A DNA stretch of 52,003 bases, from contig JAEYUQ010000026.1 in NCBI GenBank assembly GCA_023432405.1, positions 1 through 52,003 on the forward strand, given 5' to 3'. Made by a program: the position numbers and the translations under genes. The notes beneath the pieces are model-generated. The model did not search any database and was not told where the DNA came from. It saw only the letters and a program-made list of their open reading frames with translations. Positions 1-7,660 of the stretch are shown one piece after another (position 1 is the first letter of the stretch; every line of letters starts with the position of its first letter). The stretch is from Actinomycetes bacterium. Its GTDB lineage: Bacteria; Actinomycetota; Actinomycetes; Mycobacteriales; Mycobacteriaceae.

Positions 1-42
1 GAGCCTAGCAGCGCTCCTGAGGCGTTCGCTGCTGGCGAAAAT

Positions 43-69
43 CTTGCACTCGGTGGGTGTGACTGCTAA
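43..69. promoter_or_regulatory. degenerate CIRCE-like element (distal copy)
   Basis: The 9-9-9 arrangement CTTGCACTC-N9-GACTGCTAA matches the CIRCE consensus TTAGCACTC-N9-GAGTGCTAA with two mismatches in the left arm and one in the right. It lies just upstream of a nearly canonical CIRCE. HrcA is the known repressor for such sites. The arms also hold a plausible groEL promoter. Confidence 0.6.
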
Positions 70-72
70 AAC
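45..72 (+). promoter_or_regulatory. candidate groEL promoter inside the distal CIRCE
   Basis: TTGCAC (45-50) and TAAAAC (67-72) are separated by 16 bp. This gives a plausible sigma-70-type promoter whose two boxes overlap the arms of the distal CIRCE-like element, with a predicted start near 79 at the edge of the proximal CIRCE. The assignment is by pattern only. Confidence 0.45.
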
Positions 73-76
73 TGAA

Positions 77-103
77 CTAGCACTCGGTACAAGAGAGTGC
101 CAA
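77..103. promoter_or_regulatory. CIRCE operator (HrcA-type)
   Basis: CTAGCACTC-N9-GAGTGCCAA (77-85, 95-103) differs from the CIRCE consensus at one position per arm. CIRCE sites are bound by HrcA and repress groE operons in the absence of heat stress. It sits 123 bp upstream of the groEL start, so groEL here is very probably under HrcA control. Confidence 0.9.
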
Positions 104-226
104 CACGACTTATAGCGGGTGAGGTTAACAAACACTCAGTTAGCTGTGCCGTCGCGGGCGCCCGGCTAGGTCAGACGTGAGTGTCGTCGAAAGAGCGTTG
201 AGCAAAACTAATAAGGAGCAAAACGA

Positions 227-1861
227 ATGGCAAAGATCATCGCTTTCGATGAGGAGGCACGCCGTGGCCTCGAACACGGTCTGAACACTCTTGCCGAGGC
301 CGTGAAAGTAACCCTGGGGCCCAAGGGCCGCAATGTGGTTCTGGAAAAGTCCTGGGGTGCCCCCACTATTACGAACGACGGCGTCACCATCGCTAAGGAG
401 ATTGATCTCGAGGATCCCTTTGAGAAGATCGGTGCTGAGCTTGTTAAAGAGGTAGCCAAGAAGACTGATGACGTTGCCGGCGACGGCACCACCACTGCTA
501 CCGTTCTGGCTCAGGCGCTGGTACGTGAAGGTCTGCGCAATGTTGCTGCCGGTTCCAACCCGATGGGTATCAAGCGTGGTATTGAAGCGGCCGTCGCTAA
601 GGTCACTGAGGAACTCCTGAATACCGCCAAGGAAGTTGAAACTAAGGAAGAAATTGCAGCTACCGCTGGTATTTCTGCTGCTGATCCCGAGATCGGTGTG
701 AAAATTGCTGAGGCTATGTACGCCGTCGGCGGCGGCAAGCTGAATAAGGATTCCGTGATTACCGTTGAGGAGTCCAACACCTTTGGTGTGGATCTGGAAG
801 TCACCGAGGGTATGCGCTTTGATAAGGGCTATATCTCCGGGTACTTCGCCACTGACCCTGAGCGTCAGGAAGCTGTGTTGGAAGATCCGTACATCCTTCT
901 GGTTTCTTCCAAGATCTCCAGCATCAAGGATCTGCTCCCCATTCTTGAAAAGGTGATGCAGTCCGGCAAGCCCCTGCTCATCATTGCTGAAGATGTTGAG
1001 GGCGAGGCCCTTTCCACTCTGGTAGTGAACAAGATTCGTGGCATTTTGAAGGCTGTTGCCGTGAAGGCTCCTGGCTTTGGGGATCGCCGCAAGGCTCAGT
1101 TGCAGGATATGGCTATTCTCACCGGCGGTCAGGTTATTGCCGAAGAGGTTGGTCTTTCTCTGGAAAGCGCTGACCTGCCGTTGCTGGGCCAGGCTCGCAA
1201 GGTTGTGGTGAGCAAGGATGACACCACCATTGTTCAGGGCGCTGGTTCCAAGGAGCAGATTGACGGGCGTGTTGCTCAGATCCGCGCAGAGATTGAGAAC
1301 TCGGATTCTGATTATGACCGTGAGAAGCTCCAGGAGCGTCTGGCTAAGCTGGCTGGCGGTGTGGCTGTGCTCAAGGTTGGCGCTGCCACTGAGGTGGAGC
1401 TCACTGAGCGTAAGCACCGCATTGAGGACGCCGTCCGCAATGCCAAGGCTGCCGTTGAAGAAGGCATTTTGGCCGGTGGCGGTGTAGCTCTGTTGCAGGC
1501 TGCCAAGGTGTTGGAAGACAACTTGGGCCTGACTGGTGATGAGGCCACAGGCGTGAAGATTGTCCGCGAGTCCTTGACCGCTCCGCTCAAGCAGATTGCT
1601 GAAAACGCAGGCTTTGAGCCCGGTGTGGTGGCCGATAAGGTGAGCAATCTTCCTGCTGGACAGGGCTTGAACGCTGCCACTGGTGAATACATTGACCTTA
1701 TGGCAGCTGGCGTCAATGACCCGGTGAAGGTGACTCGTTCTGCTCTGCAGAATGCGGCCTCCATTGCAGCACTGTTCCTCACCACTGAGGCAGTGGTTGC
1801 CGATAAGCCGGAACCCAAGTCCGCTACTCCTAGTCCCGAGGACATGGGCGGCATGATGTAA
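227..1861 (+). CDS. groEL: 60-kDa chaperonin GroEL (GroEL2/Hsp65 type)
   Basis: ATP-dependent chaperonin subunit that forms the double-ring folding cage with GroES. The 544 residues are the usual length. The N-terminal VTLGPKGRNV block, the DGVTIAKEI and DDVAGDGTTTATVLAQ nucleotide-binding motifs and the terminal GGMM tail are all present. A Gly-Met tail rather than a His-rich one marks the essential GroEL2/Hsp65 type of mycolata. ATG 227 follows AAGGAG (213-218). No groES lies immediately upstream, which is normal for the unlinked second groEL copy in actinobacteria. Two CIRCE-like elements precede it, so HrcA-type heat-shock control is expected. A stem-loop at 1878-1918 and a terminator at 1939-1972 follow. 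Confidence 0.98.
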   Translation: MAKIIAFDEEARRGLEHGLNTLAEAVKVTLGPKGRNVVLEKSWGAPTITNDGVTIAKEIDLEDPFEKIGAELVKEVAKKTDDVAGDGTTTATVLAQALVREGLRNVAAGSNPMGIKRGIEAAVAKVTEELLNTAKEVETKEEIAATAGISAADPEIGVKIAEAMYAVGGGKLNKDSVITVEESNTFGVDLEVTEGMRFDKGYISGYFATDPERQEAVLEDPYILLVSSKISSIKDLLPILEKVMQSGKPLLIIAEDVEGEALSTLVVNKIRGILKAVAVKAPGFGDRRKAQLQDMAILTGGQVIAEEVGLSLESADLPLLGQARKVVVSKDDTTIVQGAGSKEQIDGRVAQIRAEIENSDSDYDREKLQERLAKLAGGVAVLKVGAATEVELTERKHRIEDAVRNAKAAVEEGILAGGGVALLQAAKVLEDNLGLTGDEATGVKIVRESLTAPLKQIAENAGFEPGVVADKVSNLPAGQGLNAATGEYIDLMAAGVNDPVKVTRSALQNAASIAALFLTTEAVVADKPEPKSATPSPEDMGGMM

Positions 1862-1938
1862 AACCCTTTCCCGCTGTGGAAGCACCCTTGGGCTTCTCAC
1901 TGAGCCCTAGCTGCTTCCCGCAGTAGGAACCCTGTCAC

Positions 1939-1972
1939 AACTCCCCACGCTCACGCGGCGATGGGGAGTTTT
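1939..1972 (+). terminator. groEL rho-independent terminator
   Basis: A perfect 9-bp stem, aactcccca (1939-1947) with tggggagtt (1962-1970), is followed by TT. A second, imperfect stem-loop (ggaagca 1878-1884 with tgcttcc 1912-1918, inner stem gggct/agccc) lies between it and the groEL stop. The tail of the terminator runs straight into the TACCAT box proposed as the -10 of the next gene. Confidence 0.8.
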
Positions 1973-1975
1973 CCA

Positions 1976-1988
1976 TACCATTGGACGT
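1976..1988 (+). promoter_or_regulatory. candidate leaderless -10 for the amidohydrolase gene
   Basis: TACCAT (1976-1981) is followed by 7 nt and the ATG at 1989, so transcription would begin at or next to the start codon. No Shine-Dalgarno sequence is visible. The box follows the groEL terminator hairpin by 5 nt. Confidence 0.5.
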
Positions 1989-3044
1989 ATGAATAATGTC
2001 TTGTCTCGCCGAATGTTTCTAGCCGCTACGGGTGTTGCCGCTGTGTCCACAACTGCTTCCTGTAGCGGTTCTGCACGTACCGCCCGGCACTCAGTGGTAG
2101 ATACCCATGCTCACGTCTATCCGGCGTCATACCTGGATTTCCTGGAGAGCCACGGCGTCGATAAGGAATCCACCGCTATTGCCAGGAACCTCAACGCCTC
2201 AGACGATGACAAAGAAATGTCAGCGCGACTTCGCCAAATGGACGCTGCCGGAGTGCAGTGGCAAATTCTCTCCGCAACTCCACAATCTCCTTGGCTTGAC
2301 GACGCCGCTGCTGCCGTTGAGGCTGCACGCATGGTCAATGACATCTATGCGGGGCTTATAGAGAAATATCCGGGGCGTTTCAAAGCCTATGCGGCGGTTC
2401 CATTCTTTCAGCCAGAAGAGGCGATTGCAGAAACCGCTCGCGCCCTTGATGAGCTTGGGTTCCTTGGTGTGGCCGTCAATACCTTGCCCTCAGAAACCCG
2501 AGCTCTTACAGATAGCGAGTTTGAGCCGCTCTTCGAGGAACTCAACCGCCGTGAGGCAGTGCTCTACATTCATCCCACGGGGAATGCGGCGTTCTCTAAG
2601 CCCATGTCTGAGCACTATCTCACCTGGGTGAATGCTGCGCCTACAGAAGACACCATTGCGGCTTTACATCTCCTTAAAGCCGATTACATCAATAAATATC
2701 CCAAGATTAAGTTCCACATTGCTCACCTTGGTGGAGATCTTCCGTTCCTGGCGCAACGCATTGAAGATAACTACGAGGACTGGGATTCCTTCCCTGAATC
2801 TCCTCGGGAATCCTTGAAGAAAATGTGGTTTGACGCCGCAAACTTCTTTGGGCCCTCCCTGGTGATGGCGCACGACCATGTCTACGACCCCAACCGAATT
2901 CTCATGGGATCTGACTACCCCTACTTCCAAGAGGACAAGTACGCTCGCGCTGTCACCTATATCCAGGACAGTGGACTCCCTGAATCCGAGGTGACCAAGA
3001 TTCTTTCCGCCAACGCACGCAGTCTATACGGAGACCTCAGCTGA
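1989..3044 (+). CDS. Tat-exported lipoprotein, amidohydrolase family (COG2159-like)
   Basis: A metal-dependent hydrolase or decarboxylase of the amidohydrolase-2 (ACMSD-like) superfamily; the substrate is not predictable. The N-terminus carries a twin-arginine motif (SRRMFLAA, residues 6-13) and a lipobox ending TASC with Cys25, so it is probably exported folded by Tat and lipid-anchored. Metal-ligand motifs are DTHAH (His40, His42), a later HIAHLGGD and the MGSDYPYF aspartate near residue 310. The 351 residues suit a TIM barrel. It stands alone between the groEL terminator and ppk2, and a TACCAT box 7 nt upstream suggests leaderless transcription. Most family members are cytosolic, so the export signal is unusual. 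The family assignment is firm; the reaction is unknown. Confidence 0.85.
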   Translation: MNNVLSRRMFLAATGVAAVSTTASCSGSARTARHSVVDTHAHVYPASYLDFLESHGVDKESTAIARNLNASDDDKEMSARLRQMDAAGVQWQILSATPQSPWLDDAAAAVEAARMVNDIYAGLIEKYPGRFKAYAAVPFFQPEEAIAETARALDELGFLGVAVNTLPSETRALTDSEFEPLFEELNRREAVLYIHPTGNAAFSKPMSEHYLTWVNAAPTEDTIAALHLLKADYINKYPKIKFHIAHLGGDLPFLAQRIEDNYEDWDSFPESPRESLKKMWFDAANFFGPSLVMAHDHVYDPNRILMGSDYPYFQEDKYARAVTYIQDSGLPESEVTKILSANARSLYGDLS

Positions 3045-3096
3045 GAAGGATTGTCCTTTCTTCTCTGTTTACCCCGCCTAAGCTGGGGCATCGGAT

Positions 3097-3108
3097 TAGG
3101 ATGGCACT
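3097..3108 (+). promoter_or_regulatory. candidate leaderless -10 for ppk2
   Basis: TAGGAT (3097-3102) precedes the ATG at 3109 by 6 nt and there is no Shine-Dalgarno sequence, fitting leaderless transcription. A recognisable -35 is not seen. Confidence 0.45.
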
Positions 3109-4005
3109 ATGGCTGCTAACGATGATGACCTGGAAATGATCGACCTAGCAAAAACCGAGGGCTACACCGTCGATGACTCCGATGAAGATGATCCGGTCTT
3201 GTTGCGTCCAGACGGTTCTCCTGTAGAAACGTGGAAGGAAAACTATCCCTACCAGGAACGCATGAAGCGCAAAGAGTACGAACACATCAAGCGCGCACTC
3301 CAAATTGAGCTTCTCAAGTGGCAAAACTGGACCAAGGCCACCGGCCAACGCCACATCATCATTTTTGAAGGCCGTGACGCTGCCGGAAAAGGTGGCACTA
3401 TTAAGCGTTTTAATGAGCACCTGAACCCGCGCGGCGCTCGCATCGTTGCCCTTGAGAAGCCGTCGCCTCGGGAATCGACGTCCTGGTACTTCCAGCGTTA
3501 CATCGAACACTTCCCAGCCGCAGGTGAAATCGTGTTCTTTGACCGCTCTTGGTACAACCGCTCCGGTGTGGAGCGTGTCATGGGTTTTTGCACTGAATCT
3601 CAGCACGCTGAGTTTCTCCGTGAGGTTCCCATGCTTGAAAACATGATCCTGGGTTCCGGAATTTCTCTGACCAAGTTCTGGTTCTCGGTGGCACAGCACG
3701 AACAGCGCACCCGCTTTGCTATCCGCCAAGTAGATCCGGTGCGTCAGTGGAAACTGTCCCCAATGGATCTTGCTTCTTTGGATAAATGGGATGATTACAC
3801 TCGCGCCAAGGAGGAGCAGTTCCGTTATACGGATACGGATGAGTCCCCTTGGATCACTATCAAGTCCAATGACAAGAAGCGTGCCCGGATTAACGCCATG
3901 CGCTACATCCTCTCCAAGTTTGATTACACGGGGAAGGATTATGACGTTGTGGCTGAGCCTGACCCGCTCATTGTGAAGCGTGGGCGTGATCAGATAGGGG
4001 ACTAG
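3109..4005 (+). CDS. ppk2: polyphosphate kinase 2
   Basis: PPK2 enzymes transfer phosphate between polyphosphate and nucleotides (NDP/NTP or NMP/NDP by subclass). The 298-residue protein has an acidic N-terminal extension of about 45 residues, a Walker A stretch GRDAAGKGG (88-96), the lid and Walker B region VFFDRSWYNRSGVERVMGF around Asp145, and the family C-terminus with many basic residues. A single PPK2 domain of this size fits class I, but I did not assign substrate preference. It is monocistronic, convergent with the Asp23/AmaP operon, and shares a strong terminator with it at 4029-4066. Confidence 0.93.
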   Translation: MAANDDDLEMIDLAKTEGYTVDDSDEDDPVLLRPDGSPVETWKENYPYQERMKRKEYEHIKRALQIELLKWQNWTKATGQRHIIIFEGRDAAGKGGTIKRFNEHLNPRGARIVALEKPSPRESTSWYFQRYIEHFPAAGEIVFFDRSWYNRSGVERVMGFCTESQHAEFLREVPMLENMILGSGISLTKFWFSVAQHEQRTRFAIRQVDPVRQWKLSPMDLASLDKWDDYTRAKEEQFRYTDTDESPWITIKSNDKKRARINAMRYILSKFDYTGKDYDVVAEPDPLIVKRGRDQIGD

Positions 4006-4028
4006 TTTTCAGGTCTTGATGTGCTTAA

Positions 4029-4066
4029 GCCCAGCACCTCGGCAAGTTGAGGTGCTGGGCTTTCCT
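4029..4066. terminator. shared terminator between ppk2 and the Asp23 operon
   Basis: A perfect 12-bp stem, gcccagcacctc (4029-4040) with gaggtgctgggc (4049-4060), is followed by TTTCCT. It lies between the two convergent stops and the stem can serve both directions, although the T-tract is clear only on the plus strand. Confidence 0.85.
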
Positions 4067-4086
4067 AGTTGTAGCCTGCCTAGTTG

Positions 4087-4644
4087 TTAGTTTCGGATAG
4101 GGCTCAGCTTGAGCTGATATACCGTATCCACATCGACGTCCTCTACAGCTGTGCGGAAGAGGGCTTCTGAGTCTTCTACTCGACTCTTTAGCTCGGGTAC
4201 AGCTACTGTGTTGTCTGCCTTGATGATGTAGCGCACCGTGGGGCGAGAACGGTCATAGGCCACTGTGGCGGATACTGAGGTTACCTCCGGGATATCTTCC
4301 AAACCCTCAGCCACAGCGTCGGCAATGGAGGTCAGAGAAAGACCGATAGACCCGTTCTCCGTAGAGGCGGAGGATTCCATCCGTGAGAAACGGCGTGAGT
4401 TGAGATTGGCCAGAATGGCCCATACTCCTAGTATCGCCGCAATAACTGTTGTTACTCCCAGAGCCCACGGCCACCAGGGCTGTTCAGGAACAGATCCAAG
4501 AGCTTCAGGAGAGATAGAGTCCGAGATGGTTTCCGCCTGCTTCACATTGAGATGAAGTAACAGTGGGAAAATTCCCAGAACGATCAGTACCACAGCGATT
4601 AGGAAGGTAAAGAAACGGTTAATACCTGCAAGTTTAGTGCTCAT
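4087..4644 (-). CDS. amaP: alkaline-shock membrane anchor protein AmaP-like
   Basis: Last gene of the Asp23 operon. The 185 residues have two N-terminal membrane segments (about residues 11-32 and 61-81) and a cytoplasmic C-terminal domain with an Asp23-like fold (SLTSIADAVAEGLEDIPEV onward). In Gram-positive bacteria AmaP is known to tether Asp23 to the membrane. The ATG overlaps the preceding stop by one base (TAATG), implying translational coupling. The gene-family call rests on topology and operon context more than on a diagnostic motif. Confidence 0.75.
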   Translation of the reverse strand: MSTKLAGINRFFTFLIAVVLIVLGIFPLLLHLNVKQAETISDSISPEALGSVPEQPWWPWALGVTTVIAAILGVWAILANLNSRRFSRMESSASTENGSIGLSLTSIADAVAEGLEDIPEVTSVSATVAYDRSRPTVRYIIKADNTVAVPELKSRVEDSEALFRTAVEDVDVDTVYQLKLSPIRN

Positions 4645-5201
4645 TATTTCTGAACCTCCCCTAGCGGGCGAACCTTGACATGCACATCAGGCTTGGCTGC
4701 CACAATGGACATTGTCTTCGAGACGGCTTCCACCACACGTGTGGCTAAGGTGCCATCCTCGGTACTCGCGGTGACCTCAATGGTCACCGATGAGCCGTTG
4801 TAGTTACTCAACGCAGCTTCAACCCCAGGGATACTGCGTGCTGTGGCAGTTGCCATGCGTGCTATGTCAATGGGGCGTGCCCAGAATGAGGCTGTGCTAG
4901 CTAGCTGACAGTGGCGTCGCGCACGGGGCTTTAGGCTGAGCCACAGGAGCACAAGTCCCAGGAGCGCAACCAGAACACCCACAATCACGTGCCAGAGCTC
5001 AAGCTGTGAGGAGGGTGCAGACGTGAACAGGGGAGCCAGCCACTGCTGTGGCTGAGAATTCGAGTTGTAAGCCCACAGCTCCCGGCCAGTGACAACAGCA
5101 CCTGCTATCAGCAATAAGCCAACGATAATCATGACAGGCTGGGCAGCAGGGTTAGAGCGCGGCTCTTGACCGTAGCCCGCAGGGATATCTGTATCACTCA
5201 T
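4644..5201 (-). CDS. two-TM envelope protein of the Asp23 operon (DUF6286-like)
   Basis: A 185-residue protein with hydrophobic segments at about residues 22-40 and 70-88 and a soluble C-terminal domain (residues about 105-185) resembling an Asp23-type alpha/beta fold. It has the same length and layout as its downstream neighbour, suggesting an old duplication. The start lies inside the 3' end of the upstream gene (8-bp overlap), so expression is coupled to it. The DUF6286 label is from memory of actinobacterial Asp23 operons; function is unknown. Confidence 0.7.
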   Translation of the reverse strand: MSDTDIPAGYGQEPRSNPAAQPVMIIVGLLLIAGAVVTGRELWAYNSNSQPQQWLAPLFTSAPSSQLELWHVIVGVLVALLGLVLLWLSLKPRARRHCQLASTASFWARPIDIARMATATARSIPGVEAALSNYNGSSVTIEVTASTEDGTLATRVVEAVSKTMSIVAAKPDVHVKVRPLGEVQK

Positions 5202-6051
5202 GTCCTGTCACCTCTTTCTCTCCTTGAGTGCGAAGATGCATATCTCTCCTGACTATCACTGGGATTGTGGGACGCAACTTCCTCACCGTGATGGGTGCGG
5301 TGCCACGCCGAGCCCCAGCAGTGGAGATAGATTGTGTCACTGCAATCTTGCGAGCAGAGGGCTGAGCTAGATTGTGATGTCGCGGCGCCTGAGGCGTTAG
5401 AGGACGATGTCGCTGAGGTGCCTTAGGCGTGAACACTTTATGGCCGCGTGGAGCCTGTGGAGTCCACGCAGTGTGAGCCAATGGGCTGGCACTCTGAGCT
5501 AGGCGCCGAGGAGCCGGAACTTCGGGTGCCCAGATAGCTTGCGCCGGAGCACTCTTGCGAACTGTGACGTCTGTGAGAACCTTCTGAGAAGCGGGATGGG
5601 GAGCCGAACCCTCCACCTGTTTGCAGATTTTACGAACTGTAATGGGGGTTGGGTTCGGTGAGAGTGGAGCGGCGTCGATAAGGTCACGAGTGATTGTGTC
5701 ACCCTGGCGGATGACAGGTCCGGTCACCACATTGACCTTGGACACGCTAAAGTGCGTAAGCCTTTCCACCCAGGCGGTGATGGTGTCGCGGACTCTCGCC
5801 GCTACTGCCGTCACGGGTGCGGGCCACAGGACAGCAATATAAGCTTCCACAAATACTGTGCCTGCGTTGTTATCAACTTCCACGTCAAAGCGTGGGTAGC
5901 GCCTGGCAGTGATGTTATCTAAGGATCGAGTCTGCCGAGTGGTTCCAGGAACGGAATCAGCCGCGGCGGAAACGATACGTGCCACCACTTTCTCAGAGAT
6001 GAGAGTCTGCCCCAAGGATTCTGACGACGTCGTGGGAGACGGCGTTGTCAT
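5194..6051 (-). CDS. Asp23/Gls24-family protein with basic Pro-rich C-terminal extension
   Basis: Residues about 15-120 form an Asp23/Gls24-type domain (VVARIVSAAADSVPG, VEVDNNAGTVFVEAYIAVLWP). The remaining 165 residues are an unusual basic, Pro/Ala/His-rich tail with repeated units TPQAPRGH, TPKAPQRH, TPQAPRHH and repeated [IV]TVRK[ILS] motifs. Typical Asp23 proteins are 110-170 residues and lack such a tail, which could bind an anionic envelope polymer or a partner (inference). The ATG overlaps the DUF2273 gene's stop by one base and the 3' end overlaps the next gene by 8 bp. Confidence 0.75.
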   Translation of the reverse strand: MTTPSPTTSSESLGQTLISEKVVARIVSAAADSVPGTTRQTRSLDNITARRYPRFDVEVDNNAGTVFVEAYIAVLWPAPVTAVAARVRDTITAWVERLTHFSVSKVNVVTGPVIRQGDTITRDLIDAAPLSPNPTPITVRKICKQVEGSAPHPASQKVLTDVTVRKSAPAQAIWAPEVPAPRRLAQSASPLAHTAWTPQAPRGHKVFTPKAPQRHRPLTPQAPRHHNLAQPSARKIAVTQSISTAGARRGTAPITVRKLRPTIPVIVRRDMHLRTQGEKEVTGHE

Positions 6052-6239
6052 TATCCTTTACCTCCCAAGCGGTTAATGAGTTCTCCAAGGTCAATTTTGT
6101 GATCCAGGTGTGCCCCCAAGGTTCCACCAATGGCAACGAAGATAACAGCCCACAGTAAGCCCGGCAGACCACCGAAGATCACTGTAAACGCCACGGCGAA
6201 GCCGAGAGCCACACCCAAGATGGTATGTTTGTTTTCCAT
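6051..6239 (-). CDS. DUF2273 small membrane protein
   Basis: A 62-residue protein, mostly hydrophobic (residues 5-42, LGVALGFAVAFTVIFGGLPG onward), ending in a short charged tail with a DHKIDLGELI stretch. Small DUF2273 membrane proteins are regular members of Asp23/AmaP operons. It sits 32 bp after the second Asp23-like gene and overlaps the next gene by one base. Confidence 0.8.
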   Translation of the reverse strand: MENKHTILGVALGFAVAFTVIFGGLPGLLWAVIFVAIGGTLGAHLDHKIDLGELINRLGGKG

Positions 6240-6271
6240 TTTTCTTCCCTTAATAACTACTGACGGTCAGA

Positions 6272-6619
6272 TCAAGCTTCGACGGTGGGAGAGACTGCCA
6301 GTTCAGTTTCTGGGGCTTCGTCAATGTCCTCGATATAGACATCAACGGGCAATCCCACGGTGCTGGCGGATTGGCGAACGTCCTGCGCTAGTTCACGGAG
6401 GTTGCCGTGGAAATCATGGGCAACCACCACATGAACGGCTAAGGTATCGACGCCGTCCTTCTCCTCAATGCGCATACCTACAACGCGCTCACCAGGGAAG
6501 TATGTGGCCACAGTTCCAAAGTTTCCGCCGCTGAGGGCGCTAATTCCTGGAAGTGTGGTAATTCTCTCGGCGAGCTTTCGGGCTTGATCCACCGATTCAA
6601 ATCTGGTGGATGCTGTCAT
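6272..6619 (-). CDS. Asp23/Gls24-like protein
   Basis: A 115-residue single-domain protein resembling the Asp23 core (LAERITTLPGISALSGG, VVGMRIEEKDGVDTLAVHVVVAHD, LRELAQDVRQSA). It starts 2 bp after the stop of the first Asp23 gene and presumably acts with it as an envelope-stress or membrane-associated protein. Sequence similarity to canonical Asp23 is weaker than for the first gene; context supports the call. Confidence 0.72.
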   Translation of the reverse strand: MTASTRFESVDQARKLAERITTLPGISALSGGNFGTVATYFPGERVVGMRIEEKDGVDTLAVHVVVAHDFHGNLRELAQDVRQSASTVGLPVDVYIEDIDEAPETELAVSPTVEA

Positions 6620-6621
6620 GA

Positions 6622-7119
6622 TTACTGAACCCGAGCCGGCTTTTCGATAGAGGGCTGCTCTTCCTTCTTATCCTCGTCCTCTTCCGGCATATCAACGTGA
6701 ACGTCATGAACGGTGACATTGACTTCAGTGACCTCAAGGCCGGTCATGGATTCTACGGCGTCGATAATGTTGCGGCGGATAGCTTCGGCCAGCTCGTGAA
6801 TGGCGACGCCGTACTCGGCGACGATAGAAATATCAACAGCAGCCTGGTGTTCTCCAACCTCAACAGAAATACCCTGTTCGATATTGGCTGAAGCTCCAAC
6901 GGTTTCACGGATGGAGCCCATGAGTCGGCCGCCTAATCCACCGAGGTCATAGACGCCAGAGACCTCACGAGCAGCAAGGCCGGCAATCTTGGAAACAACG
7001 GTGTCCTCAATGATGGTTTGTCCCTGGGCGGTGTTCAGGGCGGAGTTTACTTTCTGATCTACGTCCTGGGTGTCCACCTTGGTAGATACGCTCTTGTCTT
7101 GATTCTTAGAATCGCTCAC
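6622..7119 (-). CDS. Asp23/Gls24 family envelope stress protein
   Basis: First gene of the operon. The 165 residues carry a polar N-terminal arm, the canonical Asp23 signature (IIEDTVVSKIAGLAAREVSGV, then VDISIVAEYGVAIHELAEAIRRNI and VTEVNVTVHDV), and an acidic Lys/Glu tail. The start is GTG at 7117-7119, preceded on the minus strand by AAAGGAAC. Family members are abundant cytosolic proteins tethered to the membrane by AmaP and linked to cell-envelope homeostasis. Confidence 0.88.
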   Translation of the reverse strand: MSDSKNQDKSVSTKVDTQDVDQKVNSALNTAQGQTIIEDTVVSKIAGLAAREVSGVYDLGGLGGRLMGSIRETVGASANIEQGISVEVGEHQAAVDISIVAEYGVAIHELAEAIRRNIIDAVESMTGLEVTEVNVTVHDVHVDMPEEDEDKKEEQPSIEKPARVQ

Positions 7120-7168
7120 AGTAAGGGTTCCTTTCCCACAGTAATAACTATCAAGTATTGATTTCGGA

Positions 7169-7190
7169 GTTGAAATTCAACGTGTGCACA
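7169..7190. promoter_or_regulatory. twin palindromes upstream of the Asp23 operon
   Basis: GTTGAA-A-TTCAAC (7169-7181) is a perfect dyad, followed immediately by the palindrome TGTGCACA (7183-7190). They lie 50-71 bp upstream of the first Asp23 start codon, where an operator would be expected. The regulator is unknown. Confidence 0.35.
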
Positions 7191-7623
7191 AAAAAATTCA
7201 GTGCATGAACCAGGGTACGGAAACCTGCTGGACACTGCAACAATAAAAACTAATTGATGCAATAGGATAGATATATTTTAGTTAATTTTAGGGCCATAGT
7301 TGCACAATCGTCTGCCATGTGCTTTTATGTACTGGTTGCCCTAACAAGGGGTTTCTGACCTGCGCTCACAAAGCTGAGGCTGCGGGCTAAAAACTTCATG
7401 GTAGAGCAAACATGACACCTTCGCTGAGCAGGGTTTCGGAGAAGAGGACGTGAGCTACACTCGCGGCCCATGAAACTCGGCAAACGAAGGGTGCTGATTC
7501 CCGGGAGGGGATCTGCACCGGGAGAAGGGGCATGGCAAATCAACAGCGGCAGTAGGTCTCGATCCACCGTCATGGGTTTCTCAGAGAGTATTCCTAACAC
7601 GGCTTAGATCTTGTCCTTTTAAC

Positions 7624-7660
7624 CTGCACCCATGTTTGCTATGTGCAGTCATGGCAAACA
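7624..7660 (+). promoter_or_regulatory. candidate structured leader upstream of rpsJ
   Basis: Two hairpins compete for the same bases: CTGCAC (7624-7629) with GTGCAG (7643-7648), and TGTTTGC (7633-7639) with GCAAACA (7654-7660). An outer pairing TTTAAC (7618-7623) with GTTAAA (7665-7670) can close the second. They lie about 150-190 nt upstream of rpsJ. Mutually exclusive structures in an S10 leader would fit ribosomal-protein autoregulation, but this is inference. Confidence 0.3.

Noticed and set aside
140..1900. 586-codon minus-strand reading frame opposite groEL
   Set aside because: It mirrors groEL codon structure, has no family features and no ribosome-binding site; a shadow frame.
7325..7600. 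91-codon minus-strand frame in the Asp23-rpsJ intergenic region
   Set aside because: No recognisable motif, signal or ribosome-binding site, and composition unlike real genes nearby.
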